NCBI GenBank assembly: GCA_963835775.1
Contig: CAWIHB010000025.1
Span: 595,834 to 659,833, forward strand
DNA: 64,000 nucleotides
Reading direction: 5' to 3'
Source of the DNA: Palsa-504 sp963835775
GTDB taxonomy: Bacteria > Actinomycetota > Actinomycetes > Streptosporangiales > Streptosporangiaceae
Part shown: positions 56,807 through 64,000 of the stretch, piece by piece
How positions within the stretch are numbered: position 1 is the stretch's first letter
Layout of the letters: each line of letters begins with the position of its first letter
The notes under the pieces: generated by a model
Seen by the model: only the letters and a program-made list of their open reading frames with translations
Databases searched by the model: none
Told to the model about the DNA's origin: nothing
Program-made: the position numbers and the translations under genes

Positions 56807-58732
56807 GTGGCCAGGATGCGATCGAGAAGTGTGCCGCTGATTCTTCCGAGCCTGCGTGGTTACCAGGCGTCCTGGCTGTGGCCTGACCTGGCGGCCGGCC
56901 TGACCCTGGTTGCCATCGCCGTGCCGGAGCAGATTGCCACGGCCAAGCTGGTGTACATGCCCGCTGCTGCTGGCTTGTACGCGTTCATCGCCGGGTCGCT
57001 GCTGTTCGCCCTTCTGGGGTCCAGCGGCCAGATGTCCGTCGGTGCCGATTCCACCATCGCCCCCATCCTGGCTGCCGGCGCCGCCGGTCTCGCGGCGGCC
57101 GGCACGACCCGCTACATGCACCTGGTTTCCTTCCTCGCCGTTATGGTCGGCGCGGTCGTCATCGCGAGCGGTCTGCTGCGGCTGGGATGGCTATGTGAGT
57201 TCCTTTCCACGCCCGTGATCACCGGAGTCCTGGGCGGGATCGCCGTCGAGATAGCGGTCCGCCAGATTCCTGCCATCCTTGGATTGCCTGGCGGCGGCAC
57301 GACCGTGCTGGACCGGGTGCGGAGGATCACCGAGCAGGCCGGCCACGCCAACGGCTGGTCGATGGCGATCGCCGCAGCCGTCTTCGCGGTGCTGGTGCTG
57401 GCCGAACGCGTCGACCGCCGGATTCCCGGCGCGCTCATCGGATTCGTCCTTTCGATCCTGGCGGTCGCCGCGTTCGGCCTGACGTCTCATGGCGTGGCGG
57501 TGCTCGGGCCGGTCCACGGTGGCCTGCCCGCCTTCGCGGTCCCTTCGGCGTCGCTGGCCGACGCCAGGCAGCTCATCGGCCCGGCACTGACCATCGCGTT
57601 TGTCTGCCTGGCACAGACGTCCGCCGTCGTCCGCGCGGCGGGTGCCAGTTCCTTCGGCGCCACGGAGCTGAACCGGGATCTGGTGGCTCTGGGAGCCGGC
57701 AGCCTGGCGGCGAGTCTGGGCGGATCGTTCGCGGTCAACTCCAGTCCGCCCCGTACCCAGGTGGTGACAGCCGCGGGCGGCCGGTCCCAGCTCACCAGCG
57801 TGGTCGCTGCTGCCCTGGCATTCGCGGTGGTGCTCGTCGCCACCGGGCTGCTGAAGGACCTGCCCGATGCCACGCTTGGGGCCATCTTGCTTTTCATCGC
57901 CACGCGGCTGTTCCGGGCTGGCGACCTGAAGTCGATCCTGCGCTTCGACCGGCTGGAGTTCGCCCTGGCGGTCGCCGGCTTGGTGGCGGTGGCGCTGTTC
58001 GGGATCGAGACAGGCATCGTGGTGGCCATACTGCTCTCGCTGGCCGACCGGACCCGCCGGACCGCCCGGCCCAGCGGCGTCATCCTCGGCCGCGAGCCAG
58101 GCACAGTTCACTGGATCCCGCCTGATGTCGGCCACCCGACGGAGCAGGTTCCCGGCATTCTGGTCTACTTGATCTACGCACCACTGTGGTACGGCAACGC
58201 CGAATACGTCAGGCTGCGGATTCTCCAGATGCTCGACTCGGCCGCCGACCCGGTACACGCGCTCGTGCTCGACGCCAACGGCATGTCGGACATCGACTAC
58301 ACGGGGGTGCGGATGCTCGGCGAGCTGATAGCCGAGCTCAAGCAGCGGGAAGTTGCGATCGGCATTGCCCGGTCGTCGCACCTGATTCACCGCCAGCTCA
58401 AGCGCGGCGGCCTTCTGCAGAGCCTCGGCCCTGACCGCCTGTTCGCCACGGTGGAGGAGGCAGTCGACGCCCTCGCCGCGGAGGCCGAAGGCCAGCCCGG
58501 CCACATCGGCGCAGCTGTGGCAGCAGCACCGCGCGCTGCCAGGCCGGGGCCGGAACCGGAGAACCTCATCGCACGGCTGGCCGACAGTTTCACCGCCGCC
58601 GCGCAGCACGAGACGGACCCCAAGCAGCGCAAACGGCTCCGCAAGGTTGGCCGGACCCTGAGCGGCGCCGGGCACGACCTTGCAGTAGAGGTCGCCGCTG
58701 ACGCCATCACCGGCCCCGCCGGGATGGACTGA
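56807..58732 (+). CDS. SulP-family anion transporter with STAS domain
   Basis: 641 residues; GTG 56807 or ATG 56816. About 12 membrane segments in residues 25-425, beginning with the SulP signature region LAAGLTLVAIAVPEQIATAK. SSGQMSVGADSTIAPI and AVNSSPPRTQVVTAAGGRSQ are core helices. A cytoplasmic STAS domain follows (about 440-560: VLDANGMSDIDYTGVRML, with the conserved Asp/Thr) and an 80-residue charged tail. Substrate (sulfate, bicarbonate or other anion) cannot be read. Monocistronic. Confidence 0.93.
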   Translation: MARMRSRSVPLILPSLRGYQASWLWPDLAAGLTLVAIAVPEQIATAKLVYMPAAAGLYAFIAGSLLFALLGSSGQMSVGADSTIAPILAAGAAGLAAAGTTRYMHLVSFLAVMVGAVVIASGLLRLGWLCEFLSTPVITGVLGGIAVEIAVRQIPAILGLPGGGTTVLDRVRRITEQAGHANGWSMAIAAAVFAVLVLAERVDRRIPGALIGFVLSILAVAAFGLTSHGVAVLGPVHGGLPAFAVPSASLADARQLIGPALTIAFVCLAQTSAVVRAAGASSFGATELNRDLVALGAGSLAASLGGSFAVNSSPPRTQVVTAAGGRSQLTSVVAAALAFAVVLVATGLLKDLPDATLGAILLFIATRLFRAGDLKSILRFDRLEFALAVAGLVAVALFGIETGIVVAILLSLADRTRRTARPSGVILGREPGTVHWIPPDVGHPTEQVPGILVYLIYAPLWYGNAEYVRLRILQMLDSAADPVHALVLDANGMSDIDYTGVRMLGELIAELKQREVAIGIARSSHLIHRQLKRGGLLQSLGPDRLFATVEEAVDALAAEAEGQPGHIGAAVAAAPRAARPGPEPENLIARLADSFTAAAQHETDPKQRKRLRKVGRTLSGAGHDLAVEVAADAITGPAGMD

Positions 58733-58933
58733 CAATCAAGCGCCACCTGTCCGCCACCCCCGCGCCATCTCGCCCAGAGTTCCCTGAGGTCTCAGTAACT
58801 TCTATAGCCCCAGGACCCGGGCTCCCTCCTATACCCCCGAATCAGCCTACTGACGAATAACCAGCGGATTCCTGAACGCTGGGGAGAACCGGCCGACCAC
58901 CGCCAGATGGCGCAGCGAGCCGCGTGTGCTCGA

Positions 58934-59518
58934 GTAAACATTCACCCGTGTGGCGTGGGTGATGTTTGAGGCGCTGTGCGTGATGGGTTTCGGGCAGGGT
59001 GATGCGCGTGGTCAGGCCTGGCCGGGGACCGGAGGTGTCCAGGGGTTCCCGGTGAACAGGGTGTGCAGGACGTCGAGGACGTCGCATCCGTGTTTGCGGG
59101 CGGTGTCGATGTAGCTGCGGATGTCGAGGCGGTCCTGGGTGGTGTCGTCGCTGGTCAGCCGTCCGGAGATCTTCTGCTGGGTCTTACTGGGCCGTAGTCC
59201 TGACTCGCTGATGTTGTTCGTGGGCCACACATCGGTGTCGGTGGTGAATCTCAGGACGTCGGCTTCGCGGTCGCGGCAGAATTCGAGCATGTCCCGTCCG
59301 GGGTGCTGTTTCGTGCTGTTCTTCGGGCCAGGGACGCGGGGCACGTCGGCGAGGGCGACGGTGATGGCGCGGCGGAACAGCCGCTCGAGGGGCTCGCGGG
59401 TGGCGGCGGGGACCGCGGCCAGGCCGGCGGCGCTGGCCTGGTTGCGGGCGTGGATTAGCCTGCGGAGCGACAGGCTGAGCCGCAATCAGGCTCCCCGGTC
59501 ACCGGGGTGAATGTTTAC
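58934..59518 (-). mobile_element. IS66-family relic with preserved ends
   Basis: A 585-bp remnant bounded by 14-bp perfect inverted repeats, GTAAACATTCACCC at 58934-58947 and its complement at 59505-59518. Flanking 8-mers GTGCTCGA (58926-58933) and GTGCTCTA (59519-59526) agree at 7 of 8 positions, the target-duplication size of IS66. Only the 3' end of the transposase remains inside, so most of the element was lost while both ends stayed in place. Confidence 0.8.
59012..59485 (-). pseudogene. IS66-family transposase, C-terminal fragment
   Basis: 157 residues matching the end of IS66 transposases: RDREADVLRFTTDTDVWPTN then NISESGLRPSKTQQKISGRL and SYIDTARKHGCDVLDVLHTL. The first 300-plus residues with the catalytic aspartates are missing. 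It may still be a non-autonomous element movable in trans. Confidence 0.85.
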
Positions 59519-59541
59519 GTGCTCTATCCCCAGTGCTTTCA

Positions 59542-59748
59542 CTAATGTATTTTTACCACAGCAACCAGGATGATAATCGCTGCAACGGCAAACAACATGG
59601 CACTCCCCCATTGCCCCCGTTCTACCTTCTGCGCTGCTTTCACAGAAGCCTTGTACCTACTGACGTCATGCACCGCTCGGTGCAGATGCTTCCAGTGCCA
59701 GCCCGCGAACACGCCGAACGTGCCGACCATAATGGCGACGAACGCCAC
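59542..59748 (-). CDS. Small two-segment membrane protein
   Basis: 68 residues from GTG 59748 (AGGGGGG 8 bp upstream; TTG 59754 is an alternative). The first membrane segment is AFVAIMVGTFGVFAGWHW, then a basic, helical cytoplasmic loop (KHLHRAVHDVSRYKASVKAA), then a second segment SAMLFAVAAIIILVAVVKIH at the very end. No family recognised. Clean hydrophobicity and a good ribosome site support it. It is divergent from the XRE regulator. Confidence 0.6.
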   Translation of the reverse strand: MAFVAIMVGTFGVFAGWHWKHLHRAVHDVSRYKASVKAAQKVERGQWGSAMLFAVAAIIILVAVVKIH

Positions 59749-59904
59749 TCTCAAACCCCCCTGCCGCCATCGAAGCGCCGCAGATCCTAGCCCTGCCGAA
59801 GCGCCATTCGCTGTTGCTTAACGTTCCCGCTCAAACGGTGTCCTAGTCCGACCCTCGGGGTATATGTGCAGCATCGGTAGGAGCCAGGTAAGTAGGACTT
59901 AACG

Positions 59905-60870
59905 ATGGGTGGAACACTTCAGGGTGCAGCCGGCTCACCAGCCTCGAATAATCAAGGACGCAGCCGGGAAGTCAAGTTCGGGGAGATGCTGGAGAGCCTG
60001 ATTGAGCGAGGAGGGTATAGCCGCAACCGAAAAAAAATCTTGAGTGCCCTGGATATCAGCGCAGCCGCGCTCTCCCAGTACGTCCGTGAGCAGACCAGGC
60101 CAAGCTTCGGCAAGCTGCTCGCCATAGCCGACTTCTTCGACGTCAGCCTCGATTATCTCGTCTACGGCACCCCAACGAGCAGCTTGATCGACTACGGGCC
60201 GCTCTACCGGTATGTTGACCATGCTCTGGCCGATGTGCAGGCGCGCGGCAGCCGACACTCTGCTGTGGTGGCACGCATCGGGCGAGTGCTCGCGGACCGG
60301 ATCGATGAGGTCGCGGCTGAGCTCGCTTCTGCACCGACTGCAACACGCGGAGGGGTGCTGCAAGACGACGAGGTGCTGCGCCTCGAGCGGTATTGCAACC
60401 AGGCCGACATTTTGAGCCTGAACCTCGAGTTCGACGTCATCTACCTAGAGGAAGGTATAGCCGCAGGTCGCTTCCTTCCCGTCGTCGCCGCCAACCTGGA
60501 GCAAGGCGCCGCGTATCGTTTCCTCGTCCCAGGGCCTGATCCCGTCCTGGAAACCACCGTTGAGGCGTGCCGCCGCCTGCTGGCCGATCAGGTCGGGGGC
60601 GACAGAGTCCGGGAAAGCTGCTCCTTCCGGCGGACCGCGTCACCGCCGCTGGTCGGCGTGGTTCTGCTCAAGCTCGACTCCGTCGGCTTGAAAGCAGAGG
60701 AACCAGCCTTGTACTGGCAGATCAGCGACTATCTCAGCCAGGGCGACTGGCTCGGTTGCATCATCCGGCCCAACAATGATTCCAACGGCGACATGCTGAT
60801 GGATCCATCGCACACCCGTCGGGCACGCAGTTCATTCGAGGCCCTGTGGTCGACAGCCGTAGCTATCTAA
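59905..60870 (+). CDS. XRE-family regulator with unidentified sensor domain
   Basis: 321 residues. HTH at about 23-85 (KFGEMLESLIERGGYSRNRK, ALDISAAALSQYVREQTRPS, LLAIADFFDVSLDYLVYG). The C-terminal 200 residues (ADILSLNLEFDVIYLEEGIA, VAANLEQGAAYRFLVPGPDP, PPLVGVVLLKLDSVGL, WQISDYLSQGDWLGCIIRPN) are an alpha/beta domain I cannot name. HTH plus C-terminal sensor is the usual layout of a ligand-responsive regulator. A tRNA-binding-domain gene follows 90 bp downstream on the same strand. Confidence 0.8.
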   Translation: MGGTLQGAAGSPASNNQGRSREVKFGEMLESLIERGGYSRNRKKILSALDISAAALSQYVREQTRPSFGKLLAIADFFDVSLDYLVYGTPTSSLIDYGPLYRYVDHALADVQARGSRHSAVVARIGRVLADRIDEVAAELASAPTATRGGVLQDDEVLRLERYCNQADILSLNLEFDVIYLEEGIAAGRFLPVVAANLEQGAAYRFLVPGPDPVLETTVEACRRLLADQVGGDRVRESCSFRRTASPPLVGVVLLKLDSVGLKAEEPALYWQISDYLSQGDWLGCIIRPNNDSNGDMLMDPSHTRRARSSFEALWSTAVAI

Positions 60871-60960
60871 CCATCGGCCACGCTCTCGAAACGGGACTTA
60901 ACAGCTTTTACTATGCACCTCGCACGCCCGCCGACTGCCAAGTGATACCGTGCCTGACTT

Positions 60961-61395
60961 GTGGGGACGAGAGGCGTAGTCGTGGGGCGGATCATCAAGG
61001 TCCGTCCCCACCTCAATGGTGACCGCATCTGGCTTGCCGACGTCGAAATCGGGCGAGGTTACCAACCGCAGATCGTGTGGGGCGGCGTGAAGCTCCTGTA
61101 CGAGGGCAACCTCGTCCCAGTGGCGCCACCTGGATCCCGGCTTCCGCAGGGCAAGATGCGCCGGAGGCGCTACCGAGGCGAAGTGTCCGAGGGCATGCTT
61201 TGCAGCCTCGCGGAGCTAGGGTGGGACCTGTCCGTCAGCGACAGGGTCGCAGTTCTCGATGAGCGGGCAGGCTTGACACCGGGCGAATCCCTCGATTCCC
61301 GGGAAAGCGACTGGCCATCGATCATCAGGCGTGATCATCTGCCACCTAACGGGCAGGGCGGGTGCCGCCGAGGCTCACGAGAGTCCGGTGGGTGA
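60961..61395 (+). CDS. Free-standing tRNA-binding (EMAP/PheT-N-like) domain protein
   Basis: 144 residues, GTG start. The OB-fold tRNA-binding pattern of the phenylalanyl-tRNA synthetase beta N-terminus is visible: VVVGRIIKVRPHLNGDRIWL, GYQPQIVWGGVKLLYEGNLV, VPVAPPGSRLPQGKMRRRRY, RGEVSEGMLCSLAELGW. The canonical PQIVCGA is PQIVWGG. It has no synthetase domain, like Trbp111/CsaA-type proteins. The last 35 residues are basic and divergent. Pairing with the upstream regulator (90 bp, same strand) suggests a translation- or tRNA-linked stress function; inference only. Confidence 0.75.
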   Translation: MGTRGVVVGRIIKVRPHLNGDRIWLADVEIGRGYQPQIVWGGVKLLYEGNLVPVAPPGSRLPQGKMRRRRYRGEVSEGMLCSLAELGWDLSVSDRVAVLDERAGLTPGESLDSRESDWPSIIRRDHLPPNGQGGCRRGSRESGG

Positions 61396-61400
61396 GGTCC

Positions 61401-61617
61401 CTAAACTTGGGCGTACTCGGCCAGGAACGCGCGGAGGTGCCGCTCGCCGAGGATTAGCACGTGGGCCACGCACTCGCAGCGCAACGTCCGTACGAACCGT
61501 TCCGGGTACGAGTTCGCCCCCCGTGACCGGACCGGGGTCTTGATCACCCGCGTGCCGTTACCGGACAAGACGCCATCGAATGCCTTGGTGAACTTGCGGT
61601 CCCGGTCCCGGCCGCCA
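61401..61617 (-). pseudogene. Integrase-core transposase fragment
   Basis: About 70 residues of an rve-type integrase core: RDRDRKFTKAFDGVLSGNGT, RVIKTPVRSRGANSYPERFV (the ERFV glutamate is the third catalytic residue) and ILGERHLRAFLAEYAQ. The upstream half is unrelated sequence, so this is a transposase relic, ending 6 bp from the tRNA-binding gene stop. Confidence 0.75.
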
Positions 61618-61819
61618 CTAACCGACAAACTCCGAGGTGGCGAGACGTGAAACCACGGCTCGTTCGGGATAAATAGACTGGGACCCGAACGGGACAGGGC
61701 CGGCCCGAAGCAGGAACGAGGCGGGGCCACCTGTGAGACGCCTGTGCGGCGCCTATGTGGGCTCGCACCACCGGTGACGAGCAGCTTCATGATTGGTATC
61801 CGGTCCACGGTTGCGGTTT

Positions 61820-63193
61820 TCAGCCGCCGAGCACCTCTCCGTCGGGAACGTGCTGCGGGCCGGCCACATGCACGTCGCCCACGGCGGTGACGCCCGCGCC
61901 GAAGGTGACGTCGCCGTCCACGTCGAACCGGCGGCAGCGGCGCAGCGACGGTACTCCGGCAGGGAACCGCTGCTCGAAGTCGGAGAGCAGCTTGTAAAAG
62001 TCCCTGTCCAGGGTGACGACGGGTCCCGGGCCGTCGAAGCTGGGCTTCAGCTGCCCGTCGCTGGCGAGCTGGTAGGCGTCGGAGCGCACGACCAGCAGGT
62101 CGTCCGTGGTCTTCACCGGGGCGAACCGCGTGCGGGGGACGTGGATCGCCCGAGCGCCGGGAATCGACCCGATCGCCGCGCCCATCGCCGACTCGAGCTG
62201 GATCACCGGGGTGCTTGCCGGATCGCGCGGATCGACGGTCTCGCGGTTGACGATCAACGGCAGAGCCGGTGCCGCCGGGTCGGCGGCTTGCAGTTCCTTG
62301 AGCGCGCGCAGGTCGATCCAGATGTTGTTGGTGTTGTACCAGCGCCAGCGCTCGACGTCGGTGAACGAGGTGTCACCGCCGGGCACCTGCGCCGTCTCCC
62401 GCAGTACCACCCGGCCCTGGTAGCGGGCCAGGTGGCCGCCCTTGCGGTCGGCCACCGTACCGCGCACCGCCTCCAGCGCGAACGGCACCTGCTGCGCGGC
62501 GAGCCAGGCGGCGATCCGGACGTCGGCCAGCGCGCCGAGGTTGTCGGAGTTGGACACGAAGGCGTAGCGCAGCCCGGCGCCGAGCAGGGCGTCGAGCGTG
62601 CCGGACGCCGCGAGCGCGATATAGATGTCGCCGTGGCCGGGCGGGCACCACTCCAGCTCCGGGTCGGCCGGCCACTCCACCGGCTGCAGGTCAGCGGCAC
62701 GGATCTTGGGCTCGCGACCCTGCAGGAAGTCCAGCGGCAGGCCGGGCACGCGCAGGCTGTGGTAGCGGCGCAGCGCGTGCAGCGAGGGGCCTCGGGTGGT
62801 CGCGGAGTTCATCAGCACCAGCGGCAGCCGGGCGCCGTGCCGCTCGCGCAGGGCCAGCACCTGCGTAGCGATGACATCAAGGAAGCTCGCGCCGGGCTTG
62901 ACCGCCAGCAGCGACTTCGGCCCCGACAGGCCCATGCTCGTCCCCAGCCCGCCGTCGAGCTTGACGACCAGCAGCCGGTCCAGCACGTCACGGGCCTGGC
63001 CGAGCGGCGGCTCGGGCAGCTCATCCAGGCGCGGCAGATCGGGCAGCGGCTCCAGGACCTCGCCCGGCAGGTACCCGGCCCGCTGCTCGCCTAGCTGCGC
63101 GAGACGCCTGCGCAGGGCAGCCAGCTCAGCGCCCTGGAGACCCCCGGCCTCGGCCCTGGCCAGCACAGCAACGACATAATCAGGCGTCCTCAT
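61820..63193 (-). CDS. UDP-glucose/UDP-sugar pyrophosphorylase-type uridylyltransferase
   Basis: 457 residues, close to the 470-500 of eukaryote-type UGPases and much longer than GalU (about 300). The nucleotide-binding loop is VVKLDGGLGTSMGLSGPKSL. PPGHGDIYIAL and YAFVSNSDNLGALADVRIAA line the active site. YNTNNIWIDLRALKEL and the C-terminal beta-helix (VDGDVTFGAGVTAVGDVHVA) complete the fold. It makes UDP-glucose from UTP and glucose-1-phosphate. Glycogen phosphorylase in the same window yields that substrate, but 43 kb away. It is monocistronic and is flanked by transposase relics. Confidence 0.9.
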   Translation of the reverse strand: MRTPDYVVAVLARAEAGGLQGAELAALRRRLAQLGEQRAGYLPGEVLEPLPDLPRLDELPEPPLGQARDVLDRLLVVKLDGGLGTSMGLSGPKSLLAVKPGASFLDVIATQVLALRERHGARLPLVLMNSATTRGPSLHALRRYHSLRVPGLPLDFLQGREPKIRAADLQPVEWPADPELEWCPPGHGDIYIALAASGTLDALLGAGLRYAFVSNSDNLGALADVRIAAWLAAQQVPFALEAVRGTVADRKGGHLARYQGRVVLRETAQVPGGDTSFTDVERWRWYNTNNIWIDLRALKELQAADPAAPALPLIVNRETVDPRDPASTPVIQLESAMGAAIGSIPGARAIHVPRTRFAPVKTTDDLLVVRSDAYQLASDGQLKPSFDGPGPVVTLDRDFYKLLSDFEQRFPAGVPSLRRCRRFDVDGDVTFGAGVTAVGDVHVAGPQHVPDGEVLGG

Positions 63194-63349
63194 GCCTTGA
63201 TTGTCCTATGAGCCGACGCGGCTTCAGCCAAGCTGCCCCGAGGTGCTCAGCCGAAGCGCCCCGACTAATCCCAGGCCATATCCTTACTGGCCGGAATCGT
63301 TCGAAGTCACTGGATGAATCCTGACGCGACCGCGCGGGATCCGCTGCCG

Positions 63350-63598
63350 GACAGCCGGCGACCCGGAGGTGATCTTCTGCGTGGATTCGGCCCGCTGAAC
63401 CTACAGCCCCGGCCGGGCCGGCACTGGGCGGCGGCCGGCGGCAAGGGGAAAGAGCCGGGCCGGGCGCCGCGTCCGCGGCTGCGCGCCGCCTACACCCGCA
63501 AAGCCGGGGTCCGGCACCTGTTCGCCGCCTACGAGCTGGGCGAAGACAAGCTCTACGGGCACATCAAGCCGCGCAAGACCCGGGCCCAGCGTGGAGCC
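63350..63598 (+). pseudogene. IS630-family transposase fragment
   Basis: A frame break after EVIFCVD leads into FGPLNLQPRPGRHWAA in the next frame, the usual DEFGPL catalytic motif with about two bases lost. AYTRKAGVRHLFAAYELGED and KLYGHIKPRKTR follow, then the sequence stops abruptly at about 63595, where a membrane-protein gene of opposite orientation begins. A dead fragment. Confidence 0.65.
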
Positions 63599-63814
63599 GG
63601 TCTTCAAGCCGACCGGCCCGATCAGCAGCATGCCGATGAAGACGTGCAGGGTCAGCAGATTCCCCATGCTGAGCAGGGTCAGGCACTCCGCAATGAACAG
63701 CACGAGCAGTATCGCTCCGGTCATGGCCGTCAGGCGCTCGTTCCCGCGTGGGTCGGCCTGGCGGCCGGTTACCCGGTGATCCGCTCGCAGACTCGCCCGT
63801 TCGCCCGTCTTCAT
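63591..63814 (-). pseudogene. Membrane protein truncated at a transposase junction
   Basis: From ATG 63814 (MKTGERASLRADHRVTGRQA) the frame encodes two membrane segments (MTGAILLVLFIAECLTLLSM and LLTLHVFIGMLLIGPVGLKT). After KTGST it runs into the IS630 relic and becomes nonsense. Homologous-looking proteins would continue beyond the HVFIGMLL helix, so the 3' part has been lost by insertion or recombination. 63815-64000 shows no further gene. Confidence 0.5.
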
Positions 63815-64000
63815 GAAGTCGACGCTAGGTCGTTCGGGCCGGCGCCGACATGAGGACAACCAACGTCCTCGAGATGGGGATAACCCCCTTGTGGATCTCA
63901 CCCACGCGCAGCCGTTCAGTCACCGGCCCAGTGCCGGGAAGATCAGCGTCCCCGGGAAACTCGTCAGCAGGGCACCTAACCTGCTACGGCACTAGACCGC

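Noticed and set aside
63841..63867. GAGGAC and GTCCTC inverted half-sites considered as another operator
   Set aside because: The spacer is 7 bp, not 4, and no gene start lies at a suitable distance downstream.

Overview
This is a high-GC actinobacterial chromosome segment. Evidence: strong G/C bias at third codon positions, frequent GTG starts, AGGAGG-type ribosome sites, a STAND regulator carrying a LuxR output domain, and actinomycete-style signalling genes. I cannot place it below phylum level from sequence alone. No rRNA, tRNA or CRISPR array was seen.

Region 1 (1-21.5 kb) is a block of carbon-storage and low-potential redox metabolism. It holds the 3' part of an acyl-CoA synthetase, a thiolase divergent from a PHA synthase, and a relic of a molybdenum hydroxylase. 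Next come an acyl-CoA dehydrogenase-fixA-fixB-fixC-fixX operon and an operon of a GltD-like flavoprotein, NifJ (pyruvate:ferredoxin/flavodoxin oxidoreductase) and a dihydroorotate-dehydrogenase-like protein. A 3-hydroxyacyl-CoA dehydrogenase followed by a frameshifted glycogen phosphorylase, and an acetoacetyl-CoA reductase-type SDR, complete the block. Together they could oxidise acyl-CoA and pyruvate through Etf/ferredoxin and put carbon and reductant into polyhydroxyalkanoate. Several transcription units are preceded by the same GGGAC-N4-GTCCC-type palindrome, which has the 5-4-5 geometry of the mycobacterial DosR/DevR dormancy box. I propose a hypoxia/redox regulon.

Region 2 (21.5-40 kb) is a dense signalling region. 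It has a heme oxygenase divergent from a bacteriophytochrome kinase, a small box-preceded gene, and a secreted beta-helix protein. A chimeric protein joins a dead kinase fragment to a DosR-like DNA-binding domain. A tail-anchored protein is followed by a run of PAS protein, kinase, PAS-kinase and two stand-alone receivers. A decayed DDE transposon lies beside a deleted kaiC relic. A CHASE3-like/HAMP hybrid kinase with a receiver follows, then a freshly inserted IS256-family element with a perfect 8-bp target duplication.

Region 3 (41-52.5 kb) is mixed. It contains a glycosyltransferase, a secreted YVTN-propeller/ricin-lectin protein, a histidine phosphatase, a LysR regulator with a decayed inverted relative, and a PP2C/SpoIIE phosphatase. 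It also has a three-gene cluster of a HerA/FtsK-like ATPase with two unknown small proteins.

Region 4 (52.5-64 kb) holds a regulator with DNA-binding domains at both ends, an AIM24-like protein, a DUF1801-like protein and a SulP transporter. An IS66 relic with intact ends follows, then a small membrane protein, an XRE regulator next to a free-standing tRNA-binding-domain protein, a UDP-glucose pyrophosphorylase-type enzyme, and several transposase relics that mark repeated insertion and decay.
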